This document shows positions 35,335-45,752 of a DNA stretch of 64,000 nucleotides, piece after piece. Position numbers and translations under genes: made by a program. Under the pieces are notes generated by a model. The model was not told the origin of the DNA. It did not search any database and was given only the letters and a program-made list of their open reading frames with translations. Within the stretch, counting starts at the first letter, position 1. Each line of letters starts with the position of its first letter. The DNA is from Trachythela sp. YZ-2020 (Eukaryota > Cnidaria > Anthozoa > Malacalcyonacea > Clavulariidae), in the NCBI GenBank assembly GCA_016169945.1, contig JADLSH010000114.1, positions 930,001-994,000 on the forward strand, given 5' to 3'.

Positions 35335-35940
35335 AACAGATTTGCTTGCAAACGTCATACAACCAAAAAGAGGTTGTATTTTCTTAAACGTTTGAAGAAT
35401 TATGGCGCTCCAAAAGAGGATTTGCTAACTTTTTTTAAGTCTGTAATCAGACCTGTGCTTGAATACGGAGACGTTTTATGGTCAGGTGGAATAACTGCTA
35501 AGCAACGTATGAACTTGGAGAGAGTACAAAAACGCGCACTGAGAATCATCTTTCCTGAACAGACCCACGAACAAGTATTAGAGTCACGCATCTAACCACA
35601 CTAGAAGAACGAAGAAATCTTGATTGTATTAATTTGGTGAAAGAACTTTCCCATGAAGATCACAAACTTAATCATCTCCTCCCGCCAAAGAAAAGTCAAG
35701 TAGCTAGAAGGAACACAAGATCCAACAAGGAGTGTTTTTACAATTTTTATAGCAAAACTAACAGATTTAAGAACAGCCTAATTTTATACGCTGTAAATAT
35801 TTTTAATAATAGTCAGAAGTAGGATTTCTAAACTTTTTAAAAGAAAACATTTATTGTAATAGGATATTCATCATTTTGTAAATTGCATAGTAATTTAACC
35901 TAAGTTATTGTATGTAATTTTATTCCCAGTATAATAATAA

Positions 35941-35976
<36 letters not shown>

Positions 35977-35978
35977 TA
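35335..35978 (+). pseudogene. LINE 3' fragment with AAT tail, inserted in the TTAA element
   Basis: C-terminal LINE polymerase sequence: FFKSVIRPVLEYGDVLWSGG, ERVQKRALRIIFPEQTHEQ, then after one frame change LEERRNLDCINLVKELSHED and FYNFYSKTNRFKNSLI, ending at 35822. A (AAT)n run at about 35929-35972 is the likely 3' tail. This is a 5'-truncated copy, the usual fate of LINE insertions. It lies after the unclassified protein and probably displaced its C-terminal part. Confidence 0.83.
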
Positions 35979-36135
35979 ATAAGTTATTATTGTAATGTTG
36001 GCTTGACACGGTACATTCCTCAGAATGTTTGGCGAACTCCATTAAAATGTACAGAACATTAAAATATATATTTTTAAAACACTCCGATGTCATCTTGTTT
36101 TACTTCAGCCCTGCTTTCGCACATTTCATAATTTG

Positions 36136-36440
36136 TTTCTTGTCCAGTTCTGAGTTGAGATCAGTTTTTCCTATCTGCGCGTGCGCATTAAGTGATTTGT
36201 GGTCGAGCGCATGCGTAGTTGCAACACAACAATGGCCGTTCATGAACTTCGAAACAGGAGGAAGCCCGAACTTTGGAGAGGTTGTACTTCAATTTGTGCA
36301 ATTATTTCGCTTGGGGGGAAGTGGATTCTAACTAAGTAAGTTCTAATCTATCGATTCATGTAAACATTATGTAGTTACACGAGGGGTGCTAAGGAATTGA
36401 ACATTTTCGACCCTCATCCCACGGCCTATAAAGACCTATT
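36136..36440 (-). repeat. Right arm of the 300-bp inverted repeat
   Basis: Reverse complement of 32510-32805, ending at GACCCTCATCCCACGGCCTA. The roughly 1.29 kb that follows to 37729 has GCGTGATGCG/GCGTAAA words and no gene. Confidence 0.83.
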
Positions 36441-38672
36441 CACGCTGATCACGCCTTTTTTTCTACTCGGCAGCAATATTCCACATCTATGAAATATTTA
36501 GATCTTGGTTTTGACAATGTCAGTGCTGCCATGGTAACATGACGACAGCATTTAACATGCTAATTATTCGCATAAAATTATCTGTAATTTAAAAACAAAG
36601 TCGGTGACCTATCTTTTTTATTTCATATATAAATAGAGCATGATGTCCTGCAACTATTGTGAAAGTTTAAGAAAAATCTTTTGTGTGCGAAAAATCTTTA
36701 GAGTAAAACGCATATAAAGGTAAAAACTAGCGTCGTGTGGTTCACGAAATTCCCCTTGTATAAAAGCGTCGCTGACTAGTGAATGATAATTCGCCGGTGC
36801 AAGATGAACTTTCATCATGGTTTTTCCATTACAAATCTTCCAGAATAGTAGAAACTATTTTAAAAAACCGGGCCAATCTTTGTTTTGGGGGCCCCCATGA
36901 TTTTTGCGTGATGCGTACTTAGTTAAATCAGGCGTAATAGCGGAATTTAGATATTTTTGATGCGTAAAATCGTGAAATGATACACTAGCGAGAGTCAGGA
37001 ATAGGCAGACTTTAACGGCGGATTTCGTGACTTTAATACCAGATAACGTGATTTGGTTAACCGGAATTAGGATGAACATTGACAAAATCTTAATTATCGC
37101 TTCAGTTATCACAGAAAACGCAAGGATTGTTTTGCCTTCTTGTTTGTTTATATATGTTACTATAGTTAGGAGTGGACCATTAGATTTTGGTGGGAGGCTC
37201 AAATCCTAAAAGAGATACCGAGCGCAAGCACTTTCGGTTTCAAATATATATCGAGCAAAGAAACTATGATTAAAAAAATAACTAGCAAGCATTTGTGAAG
37301 TTTAAAAATCAAGTAAATTCAACCACAGTTTACGTAATTTTCCGAAAATTCAACAATTTTTTTTTCGATCAGCATTTCCTGAGACCTAGATTTCAAAATT
37401 TTCTGGGGGAGAAGGCCTCAGACCCCTCTACAAATGCGTGGCCTAGTCCGTCAGTCAAAATTCTCCGTCCCTGCAATCCTAATGACTTCGCAAATTGTGG
37501 CACTGTATACAACACAAACACATCTCACTTCTTTGACAATGTAATTGCAAATTAACTTTATAGCTTGTATTTTCAAATTAACTTTATAGCTTGTTATATT
37601 TTTTGTTTCTGCGTGAACGTGAAATTCAATATTTCTTAATATCCGTTCGATTTTTTTTCGGCGTAAATGCGTTTTTTACTCCTGTCCCGCGATCATCTGA
37701 CGTATTACTGTACTCTGTAGGGAGCCTTCTTAAAGCAAAGAATTCTGCAAAATTGTAAGAAGCAATATAAGGATTCCACGTTTTTATAAGGAATTTTTAC
37801 AATCTATTTCGATTCAAAATAATACCACAGATTAAAAATTGAACGTAGAATATATAATCTATGATAACACATAGATTGTGCAAATATCACTCGAAAATTT
37901 GGCAGAACTGTCAAAAAAACCTTTCTCTTCAGAAAACAAGTAAATTGATTTCGGTTATTTCAATTAAATTTTTGTTTATTTCTGCTATTAAAATGTGGAC
38001 ATCACTATGTCTATAATTACTATAATTCTATGTAATACTAGTAACCAAACCTAGATGGAGTATATAAAGTGCAAATTTGGTTTGATTATGGTTATATATA
38101 GCTTGAATGACATTTTATCTCAATATTTGCATTTGAATATTAGCGTTCAATATTAAGTATCTTTCTAACATTTTGTAGTAAGTATATTAAACCAAGATTC
38201 AAAATGAAGATGACGAGGATGATGGTTTGATATCATCTTCACATTAATCAAAATTATGGGAATATGTAAACTGATGATGAAGAAATTATTTATCAGCCAT
38301 TTGAATATGGTACCAGCTGATGAAGTCAGTACCAGTCCTAAAAGACCAAGGAACGTTAGACCAAAACCTGTAAAATTTTTGTAAAAAGCTAACAAAAACA
38401 AATCTGAACAATGAATGACTGAAATTTTGTAATTTGTTATTTTCCAAACTAACCTTGAGTGGCATCTAATATGTGTAATATTAATTACGCACAATTGATT
38501 ATTAAAATTTGAGCTCCTATCTAAAATTCAAGTTGGCATTCTGGTTGAAAGTCTAAGGAAGGTTTCATGCTTTTATCCGACTAGTATATAACGATGGTTT
38601 CGTTAAGCCAGCTTACCATTTGTTCTACTTTTTGCCTTGAGTACAAGAAATTAAAATATTTCAGGTTCTTAA

Positions 38673-39040
38673 CAGGGGCGTAACTACGGTCTAAACATTA
38701 CGGGGGTGTGGGTCTAAACATTACGGGGGTGTGGGTTTAAACATTACGGGGGTGAGGGTTTAAACATTACGGGGGTGTGGCTCTAAACATTACGGGGGGG
38801 TGGAATCACGCCCGACGAACGGGCGTGATCAGGAAATAACGAAAAGAGGCCGTAAAAACCAAAAAGGTTCATGGGGGGATCCACGAATATCGAGTGCTGA
38901 AGGCACGAGGCCAAATTCTTCAAACCGGTTCAAATTGCCCAAACTAGTTTTCAAGGTTTTTTGTTCTTACTCAACATGACTTGAATATGTTTTTGCCCGA
39001 CAATCTCACCCCCCTAACCCCGCCGATAGTTACGCCACTG
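38673..39040. mobile_element. hAT-type MITE with internal 23-bp tandem array
   Basis: Left end CAGGGGCGTAACTA and right end TAGTTACGCCACTG are inverted repeats with one mismatch. GTTCTTAA (38665-38672) and GTTTTTAA (39041-39048) are a 7/8 match 8-bp duplication. Inside, five copies of a unit based on CTAAACATTACGGGGGTG run from about 38690 to 38800. Non-coding. It lies 145 bp before the NLR acceptor site. Confidence 0.8.
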
Positions 39041-39185
39041 GTTTTTAATGCCATGAATGTAGTGGCAAACGCTTTTATACGACGATTCAGAAGAGTAAAA
39101 AAGCCGATAATATTTCTGGCTTTTGAAACTAATTTGGTGGTACACAGTTTGCTATAAATAATAACAACTTACTAATTTTATTCAG

Positions 39186-41239
39186 AACCTTGTATTAAAC
39201 TAAAAATCAATTTAATTAATACTATATCATTATACCTAGAAACATTACCCAAGCCATTTATTCCAAGCTCTGTACCCTTGTTGACCGGCAGAGAGGTTGA
39301 AGTTGAAGAAATTACAAACCTTATCACTGATCAATCAACACGACTCTTAAACATCTGGGGATCTCCTGGATTTGGTAAAACATCCACAGCTATTGAAGTA
39401 GCACACCACCTCGGGTACTTTGTTTATTTTTTTAAATTGCAGGGTATTACCACAGTAGATGAATTTTTATCTAAAATATTAAGTATTTTTAAGAGTAATT
39501 TATCAGATCTTAGTCTAACACCTATAGACAAACTAGTGAGTATTTTTAGAGAAATTTCTTCTCCACTTTTTCTTGTATTTGATAACATCGATGATCTTCT
39601 ATCTAGTGAAACCAGTTCCGCTAAACTAACACGTTTGTTTGAAGAGTTGTTAGACAGTAATGTTAACATCAATATACTTGTTACAACTAGGGAGCTTTTA
39701 GAAAATATGCGCGATCAAATAAAAGGCTTTCAAGACTTCCGAATTCGACCTCTTCGTCCAGTTTCGTCTGTTGAGTTTGTTCGTCAACTTCTCCCTTCAT
39801 TTTCTGAAAGTGTTGTTTCTAAGGTGGCTGATATTTCGTCCCATGTTCCTCTAGCAATGAAGCTCATTGCTTCGTTGGTTGAAAACAACACGGAAAATAT
39901 GGTGAATAAAATTATTGAGGAATTAAATCTTTCAGGGAATCTTTTAGGGCAGATAGACAGTCTATACGAGAAAAATATGAAAATGATATTTGAAACTCTT
40001 TTTGAGCGGCTGACAATAATTGAGAAACATGCGCTGATTTCATTAACTGTGTTTTCATCCGTCGCAATAAGTAAAGATGCTGTGATTGACGTTGTTTCTG
40101 GAGAAATGGGGGTTGCAAAAGCTGTAGGGAGTCTTAAAACACTCGTGAATAAATCATTAATTGATGAGTATCCCAAAGGAGAATTCTCTATTCACCCTCT
40201 CATTTATTCTTTTGTTGTTGATAAAGCAAAACAAAGTGATTTTTCAGATGTTATCAAATCCTCTAGAAATCGTTTTTCTACGTATTACTTGCTTCGTTTT
40301 GAAAGATTAAATGATGATTTCCTTGCTGGAAAGTCGATAGATAGTCCCCAACTGCAAGACACAATGCAGCATCTATCGATTGTCATGCATCAATCTATCA
40401 CAAGTAGTTTGGAAAATTTGCCAGATCTTTTTCGCATCTTATCTAAATCTGAAATATTTCTTTTTCTTATTGGTCTTTTCAAGGGTGTATCACTAGATAT
40501 TCCCACACTATATGATTTAGCCATAGAATTGTGCAGAGCCCGGCAATACAATCATTACGCGTGTAAGTTGTATGTCAGCAAATATTTTTATAGTATTGCC
40601 TTTTCCCTCTTTTTCTCAAGTATACATTCAGACGTACCTAAACATATACGTAAAGACGTCATGTTGTTGTCGGATGGTAGTGCTGCAAAACTAGGTTGTT
40701 ATGAAGGAATTTCATGTATTTTCAAAGGAAATATTGAGTCCGGTGTTCAATGTGTTGAAAAATATCTTGAGGGATTAAAAAAATTCCCTGATCAACAACT
40801 TGTAAAATGCTTATGCTTGCAGCTTCTTGCACTTTTTTACACTGATTTGAAAGAATTCAGGAAATCAACCAATTTCAGTAGAAAGGCTATCGAGGTTTGT
40901 AGAAAAATTGGTAATTTCAATCTCTTTTTAATTAGTGATTGTGAGGAAACTTCGACTATGACGCAAAAGAAAGCTAAAGGGGAGCAATTAATACTCTTTG
41001 TCCATCTCCTATATATGTGGTCAAAAACATTTTCACGTGAAGAGACAAAACTGTATTTCTTTAATTTTGTGAATAAATTACAGCAACAGTTAGAGAATAA
41101 CCAATTTTGTTCATTTTATCTACTTCAAATACTCATGTACGGTGATTTGGTTTCAGCTTATCTTGGTTCTAGTGTAGGACAAGACGTTCTTTTGGATGAA
41201 AAGATTCACATTCTTAACCAATCACTGACGTCTGATTAC
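39186..41239 (+). CDS. NLR exon 2, first part: NB-ARC ATPase and helical region
   Basis: Numbering from the Leu at 39278-39280: Walker A GSPGFGKTS at 28-36 (K34), Walker B-type LFLVFDNIDD at 97-106 (D102), the sensor-like segment ILVTTRE at 133-139, a GLPLA-equivalent HVPLAMKL at 189-196, a winged-helix region, and IHPL at 305-308 in the MHD position. About 340 more helical residues follow. NB-ARC domains bind ATP/ADP and switch NLRs between resting and oligomeric states; all key residues are present. The frame is open from either acceptor (39186 or 39240). At 41240 it enters the LTR and stops at 41278. No frame damage of its own. Confidence 0.92.
41235..41239 (+). other. Target site duplication, left copy (ATTAC)
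   Basis: ATTAC here and at 45905-45909 flank the LTR retrotransposon exactly. Five bases is the usual size for Ty3/gypsy integrases. Confidence 0.93.
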
Positions 41240-41391
41240 TGTGGCGATGACATCATCGTTGATGTCACGTGTGAGTGAATGTTGTCGTGGAGTGTTTTAG
41301 GCACGAAACTGACAAACTGGGATTTAGACATGTTGTATTAATAATTCAAGTAATAAAGCTACTTTGGGTAACAGCTATAAGAATCGTTACA
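41240..41391 (+). repeat. 5' LTR, 152 bp
   Basis: TGTGGCGATG...GTTACA, identical to 45753-45904. Very short for an LTR. Near its start TGACATCA (41248-41255) and TGATGTCA (41260-41267) form an inverted pair resembling CRE/ATF sites. AATAAA near its end may serve polyadenylation. Confidence 0.95.
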
Positions 41392-41409
41392 TGGTGTCAG
41401 GTGTGAGAT
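41392..41409 (+). promoter_or_regulatory. Primer binding site, probably tRNA-Leu
   Basis: TGGTGTCAGGTGTGAGAT begins at the first base after the LTR. The first nine bases complement a 3' end CTGACACCA, as in animal tRNA-Leu; about 15 of 18 positions fit from memory of that tRNA. Confidence 0.7.
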
Positions 41410-41488
41410 CGTACTGCACGACCGAGGCGTTTTTTTTCAGGGAAGGGAACCCGTACAATCAACAAATAAACAGTAAATACATCGAGTA

Positions 41489-42328
41489 ATGGCAGAACCA
41501 GAAGCGCCGGCCGCCACAGGCATATACGTTCCACCGTCGAATATACCGCCGCCAAAACCGCTCGTGTTTGATGACAACATCGCGATAAGTTGGAAAACAT
41601 GGCAAAAGGCTTGGAAACGTTTTGAAATTGCCACGGGAGTTTATAAGCAAGACGGAGTTGTTCGTGTGTCAACACTGCTAAGCATAATAGGTGAAGATGG
41701 CGTCAAAACATTCGACACTTTTACGTGGGCAGAAGGCGAAAGCGAAGACAATATAGACCACGTTCTAAAGAAATTTGACGAGCATTGCGAACCAAGAACT
41801 CAAGTTATTTATGAACGCTATCGATTTAATAACAGAAAACAAGAACAAGGTGAGAATGTTTCAACTTATTTAACCGAATTAAGAACAATCGCTCGAAATT
41901 GTGATCATGAGTCAATTACACCCGATGAAATATTAAGAGATAGACTAGTATTGGGCATAAGAGATGACAAAGTTCGCGAGCGATTGCTGCGAACAGATGG
42001 GTTGTCACTGAAGAAAGCTGTTGAAATAGTCAAAGCCGCAGAACAAACACAACAACAAGTAAAAATAATGACCGGGGATTTGTCTGTAAACACAATTAAA
42101 GAAAATAAAGATGACACAAAATTTACAATGCGAAATACCCAAGAGGGCGGGGCCAAGGTCAAGGTCAAACAAGAGGCAGAGGCCAACAGCGCCAACAGCA
42201 TAATAGTTGCCGTAATTGCGGAAGAAATCATGGCAGACGAATTTGCCCAGCATTTGGAAAAAAATGTCATAGCTGTAACAAGCTTAACCATTTCGAAAAG
42301 ATGTGTCGAAGCAAAAACGTGTCTCTAG
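41489..42328 (+). CDS. Gag-like protein (retrotransposon)
   Basis: 279-residue frame from the first ATG after the primer site. Capsid-like helical content (ISWKTWQKAWKRFEIATG, YLTELRTIARNCDHESITPD, DRLVLGIRDDKVRERLL) is followed by an RNA-binding tail. Past the G run at 42144-42146 the real continuation lies one frame back: there the sequence reads RG-rich and then two zinc knuckles, CRNCGRNHGRRIC and CHSCNKLNHFEKMC. So either a base is missing or a -1 frameshift joins Gag to Pol. Gag forms the particle that packages element RNA. Confidence 0.85.
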   Translation: MAEPEAPAATGIYVPPSNIPPPKPLVFDDNIAISWKTWQKAWKRFEIATGVYKQDGVVRVSTLLSIIGEDGVKTFDTFTWAEGESEDNIDHVLKKFDEHCEPRTQVIYERYRFNNRKQEQGENVSTYLTELRTIARNCDHESITPDEILRDRLVLGIRDDKVRERLLRTDGLSLKKAVEIVKAAEQTQQQVKIMTGDLSVNTIKENKDDTKFTMRNTQEGGAKVKVKQEAEANSANSIIVAVIAEEIMADEFAQHLEKNVIAVTSLTISKRCVEAKTCL

Positions 42329-43776
42329 TCCAAGAGGACTCTGACACGGATTCAGAGGACACGTACGTCATTAGCTCTGTTTCAAAGAATGAAAAGAAGA
42401 AAGGTTCTCGTGCAAAAGCAGCAGTGACAAAATTACACATTAATAAACAAAAGAATAAGAACATTGTTAAGATTCAAATAGACACTGGGGCCCAGTGCAA
42501 CATTCTTCCTACTGAGACATATGTAAGGGTCACAGGAGATAATGAGCTTAAATTACTGAAACCTTGCAAGAAAGAGATTGTATCATACACTGGAGAGCGA
42601 CGCAACATCGCTGGAAAGGTCATACTTCCAGTATGGCATGCGGGAAAAAAGCAACTAATCAAGTTCAATATCATTGATGGTGACTATCGACCAATTCTGT
42701 CTCTAGATACCAGCGTAGCTTTGGGTATTGTAAACCTGCGACATTGTGACATCCTATCACTGGGTATCCAACCCCCTAAAGATCCAGCAAGTGAATACAA
42801 GGACGTGTTTGATGGTTCATTAGGTAAAATACCAGACACATACAAGATTGTGATTGATAGTACAGTGCAACCTGTAGTCCACCCGCCACGACGAGTGCCA
42901 GTGGCCTTGCGTACACGTATAAAATCAGAACTAGATAAGTTAGTTGAACGTGAAGTGATCGTTCCAGTGACCAAACCAACACAGTGGGTATCAAGCATGT
43001 TAGCTGTAGTAAAACCAAACAAAATCAGGATCTGCATAGATCCACGTGATCTTAACCGTGCAATCTGCCGTGAACATTATCAATTGCCCACTGTTGAAGA
43101 AGTGACTACCCGGTTAACAGGGGCAAAGAAGTTTACAGTTTGCGATGCAAAAGATGGATTCCATCAAATACAACTCGATGAAGACTCAAGTTACCTGACC
43201 ACATTTAACACACCCTTTGGTAGGTTTCGGTGGACTAGATTGCCATTTGGAATTTCGAGTGCTCCTGAGGTTTGGCAGCGTCGCATGCATGAGTTCGTAG
43301 AAGGATTAGACGGTGTCGAAGTAATTGCGGACGATTTTCTCATTGTTGGTTTTGGGAATACTGAAGAAGAGGTCAATGCGAGCTTAGAAAAGAATGAACG
43401 GGTGTTTTTCGAAAAATGTCGAGAATGGAACTTAAAGTTGAACAAGAGCAAGCTAAAGCGAGCACAATCGTCAGTGGCATTCATAGGGCATCTCCTCACA
43501 CCCGAAGGGTTAAAGCCAGATCCGGCCAAAGTAGAAGCCATTCTTGAAATGCCCTCTCCAATTGATGTCAAAGGTGTAAAGCGTTTTCTAGGGATGGTCA
43601 ACTACCTCGCCAAATTCCTACCATTGTTATCGGACATGACTCAACCACTACGAAAGCTCGAAGACAAGGATTTTGAGTGGTGTTGGCTAGAGCAACATGA
43701 AAAAGCATTTAAAACAGTAAAGGACTACCTTGCGAAAGCCCTGTACTTGCTTATTACGACGTCACTAAAGAGGTAA
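42301..43776 (+). CDS. Pol, first part: protease and reverse transcriptase
   Basis: Frame overlapping the end of gag and continuous with the zinc knuckles. Protease active site IDTGAQCNILP near residue 61. RT motifs: WVSSMLAVVKPNKIRICIDP, LNRAI, then VCDAKDGFHQIQLDE, RWTRLPFGISSAPEVWQR, and the catalytic IADDFLIVGFG at 43321-43350. The connection domain (FLGMVNYLAKFLPLLSDMT) follows. The frame stops at 43776 after the C run at 43739-43741, where the RNase H domain continues one frame back. Copies the element's RNA into DNA. Confidence 0.92.
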   Translation: MCRSKNVSLVQEDSDTDSEDTYVISSVSKNEKKKGSRAKAAVTKLHINKQKNKNIVKIQIDTGAQCNILPTETYVRVTGDNELKLLKPCKKEIVSYTGERRNIAGKVILPVWHAGKKQLIKFNIIDGDYRPILSLDTSVALGIVNLRHCDILSLGIQPPKDPASEYKDVFDGSLGKIPDTYKIVIDSTVQPVVHPPRRVPVALRTRIKSELDKLVEREVIVPVTKPTQWVSSMLAVVKPNKIRICIDPRDLNRAICREHYQLPTVEEVTTRLTGAKKFTVCDAKDGFHQIQLDEDSSYLTTFNTPFGRFRWTRLPFGISSAPEVWQRRMHEFVEGLDGVEVIADDFLIVGFGNTEEEVNASLEKNERVFFEKCREWNLKLNKSKLKRAQSSVAFIGHLLTPEGLKPDPAKVEAILEMPSPIDVKGVKRFLGMVNYLAKFLPLLSDMTQPLRKLEDKDFEWCWLEQHEKAFKTVKDYLAKALYLLITTSLKR

Positions 43777-43777
43777 C

Positions 43778-44918
43778 AATACAGTGTGACGCCAGTGAAA
43801 CCGGACTTGGCGCTGTGTTGTTGCAAGAAGACCAGCCAATTGCGTATGCCTCAAGAGCGCTGACGGAGACAGAAACCAGGTATGCCCAAATAGAAAAGGA
43901 ATTATTGGCAATTGTTTGGTCCACCAACAAATTTGATCAATACATCCTGGGTCGCGAGATTGTACACATTGAATCAGACCATCAACCACTGAAAGCAGTT
44001 TTCGCAAAGCCTGTCCACAAATCGCCTAAGAGATTACAAAGAATGTTAATGGCCCTACAGAATTACACACTAGAAATACATTACAAGAAAGGAACATTAA
44101 TGTGGATTTCAGACACTCTGAGTCGGGCATACCGAAGTACAACCGAGTCTGCCGAACATGACATAAGCGAAGTACGTGCATTAGAAGAAATTGACCACTG
44201 CGAAGGTGTGTCAATAGCTCCGAACCGGTTAAACCAGTTTAAACAATGTACATCAACAGACCCAGTGATGCAACAACTCATTACCGCTATCAATACAGGA
44301 TGGGCAATAGACCGGAAACAATGTCCACCAGCACTAATTCCATTCTATAACAATCGAAGCGAACTTATTGAAGATAATGGATTAGTCTTCTTTGGGGAAA
44401 GACTCGTCGTGCCTTCATCCTTAAGAAAAGAAATGCTACAGCAAATTCACAAGTCCCATATAGGTATTGAGGGTTGTCTACGGCGAGCACGGGAAGTGAT
44501 ATATTGGCCACGAATGAATGCGGAGGTGAAAGATTATGTTTCAAAGTGCTCTATATGCCAAACACACCAGCCGGAGCAGTGTCGTGAACCACTGAAGTCC
44601 TACGACCTACCACAACGACCATGGTCAGTGGTCGGAGGGGACCTATTTCAATTGGGACATCAGCAATTTCTTATCATTGTTGACTACTGGAGTGGGTTCT
44701 TTGAAGTTCAAGAGTTATCAAAAGTTACATCGAAAACTGTCATCACTGCATCAAAGGTCCAATTTGCGAGGCATGGAATTCCGGACACCTCATCTCCGAT
44801 AATGGCCCTCAGTTTGCGTCAGCGGAATTTGCCCAGTTTACAAAGGAGTGGCAAATCGAACACCGAACATCGAGCCCACACTACCCTCAATCTAATGGAC
44901 GTGCCGAAAATGCAGTGA
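43778..44918 (+). CDS. Pol, second part: RNase H and integrase
   Basis: RNase H: CDASETGLGAVL, then LTETETRYAQIEKELLAIVW and HIESDHQPLKAVF. Integrase: an HHCC finger with HKSHIGIEGCLRRAREVIYW and CSICQTHQPEQC, then the first catalytic Asp in GGDLFQLGHQQF. The second Asp region (SDNGPQF) and the Glu region are read one frame back after the CC at 44788-44789. RNase H removes the RNA template and integrase inserts the DNA copy. Broken as written. Confidence 0.88.
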
Positions 44919-45607
44919 AAACCTGTAAATCCCTATTAAAGAAAGCAAAAGCCAGCGGTGAAGATCCTCTATTAGCATTACTAGATTGGAGGAACACCCG
45001 ACTGAAAATATTGGAACCTCACCAGCGCAAAGATTAATGGGTCGACGTACTCGTACATTGCTTCCCACATCAGAGTCTTCTTAAAACACCGGAACAAAAC
45101 GGAACAAAGAAGAAATTAGAGAACCGCAAAGCAAAACAAGTAAGGTTGTATAACAAGAAATGTAAACCGCTTGAGCCCCTACAAAGTGGATGCGCCATTC
45201 GAATGAAACTTCCAGGTGATAATCGTTGGTCGCTTGGTACCTGTGTACGTGCGCTCGACAACCGATCTTTCGAAGTCGAGGTTTGTGGAAGACGATATCG
45301 CCGTAATCGCCGTCATCTACGTGCGACCAAAGAGATGGCACCACCTCCCAACGCGAAAGATTCCCAAATCGAACTGAGCGAGCCGATCGAAACGGACCTC
45401 ACCCCAAGTTTACCAGTCGTGGAACATACCACCCCAACTAACCCTATAACCCATGAAACAGGAAATGAAAATCAGGCAGGCAGTTCTGGCAGTAATGGAG
45501 GTCGAACGCTGAGTGAAAGTGACGCGGGACAAGAAGAGATAATCCCTCGTCGAACTACGCGAGTGCGACGTTCGCCAGATTGGCATAAAGATTACGAGAG
45601 ACACTAA
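44790..45607 (+). CDS. Pol, third part: integrase C-terminus, broken into frames
   Basis: From 44790 the integrase core continues to the C run at 44997-44999, then shifts again (GTSPAQRLMGRR), and again near 45064 into the frame that ends at 45607. That last stretch has QVRLYNKKCKPLEPLQSG, DNRWSLGTCVRALDNRSFEV and RYRRNRRHLRAT, a C-terminal DNA-binding module, then an acidic/Ser-rich tail. All three shifts sit on C runs. Confidence 0.8.
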
Positions 45608-45625
45608 GAATTATCACGCATTATT

Positions 45626-45737
45626 TATAGTTATATGTTAGGCATAAACACTATGATGCCGTTAAACAATTTCGTTGGAACACAAAAATGCTAGTTATAT
45701 GTTAGGCATAAACACTATGATGCCGTTAAACAATTTT
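45626..45737 (+). repeat. Two-copy tandem repeat before the 3' LTR
   Basis: TAGTTATATGTTAGGCATAA...CCGTTAAACAATTT occurs at about 45626 and again at about 45691, 65 bp apart. It lies in the non-coding tail of the retrotransposon. Confidence 0.9.
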
Positions 45738-45742
45738 ATATT

Positions 45743-45752
45743 GAGAGGGAGA
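45743..45752 (+). promoter_or_regulatory. Polypurine tract
   Basis: GAGAGGGAGA directly abuts the 3' LTR. This is the expected plus-strand primer for reverse transcription. Confidence 0.9.

Larger units (their letters stand above)
32474..37729 (+). mobile_element. TTAA-flanked DNA element encoding an unclassified protein
   Basis: TTAA at 32470-32473 then GGTGGCTCCCTACAG; at the far end CTGTAGGGAGCCTTC then TTAA at 37730-37733. The ends match at 13 of 15 positions. TTAA duplication is used by Kolobok and piggyBac; the terminal word is unlike the CCC ends seen at 18412. Internally, about 300 bp after the left end (32510-32805) is repeated inverted at 36136-36440. The first coding exon starts 18 bp after the left arm. 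The right 1.3 kb is not mirrored on the left, so a nested insertion or a different right end is possible. Confidence 0.6.
31924..39185 (+). other. 7.26-kb NLR intron loaded with transposons
   Basis: Donor GTAACT at 31924 and acceptor TTTTATTCAG at 39176-39185. A second in-phase acceptor (CATTATACCTAG, to 39239) would shorten exon 2 by 18 codons. The intron hosts a TTAA-flanked element (32474-37729) that itself contains a LINE 3' end, and a hAT-type MITE (38673-39040). Confidence 0.75.

Noticed and set aside
37027..37555. Short frames in the NLR intron
   Set aside because: Composition-driven, with no conserved motif, and inside the right part of the TTAA element.
38690..38800. CRISPR-like array
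   Set aside because: The repeats are directly adjacent tandem units without spacers, inside a eukaryotic MITE.
39279..39281. Independent start of an NB-ARC gene near 39280
   Set aside because: No ATG there; the frame is open upstream to two acceptors whose phase matches the HEPN exon, so it is an internal exon.
42140..42160. Programmed -1 frameshift between gag and pol
   Set aside because: Direction fits, but no clear slippery heptamer is seen and further shifts of the same kind occur downstream where none is expected; a missing G is at least as likely.
41905..43601. Several 80-136 residue minus-strand frames over gag-pol
   Set aside because: They are reverse-strand shadows of the retrotransposon genes and show no motif.
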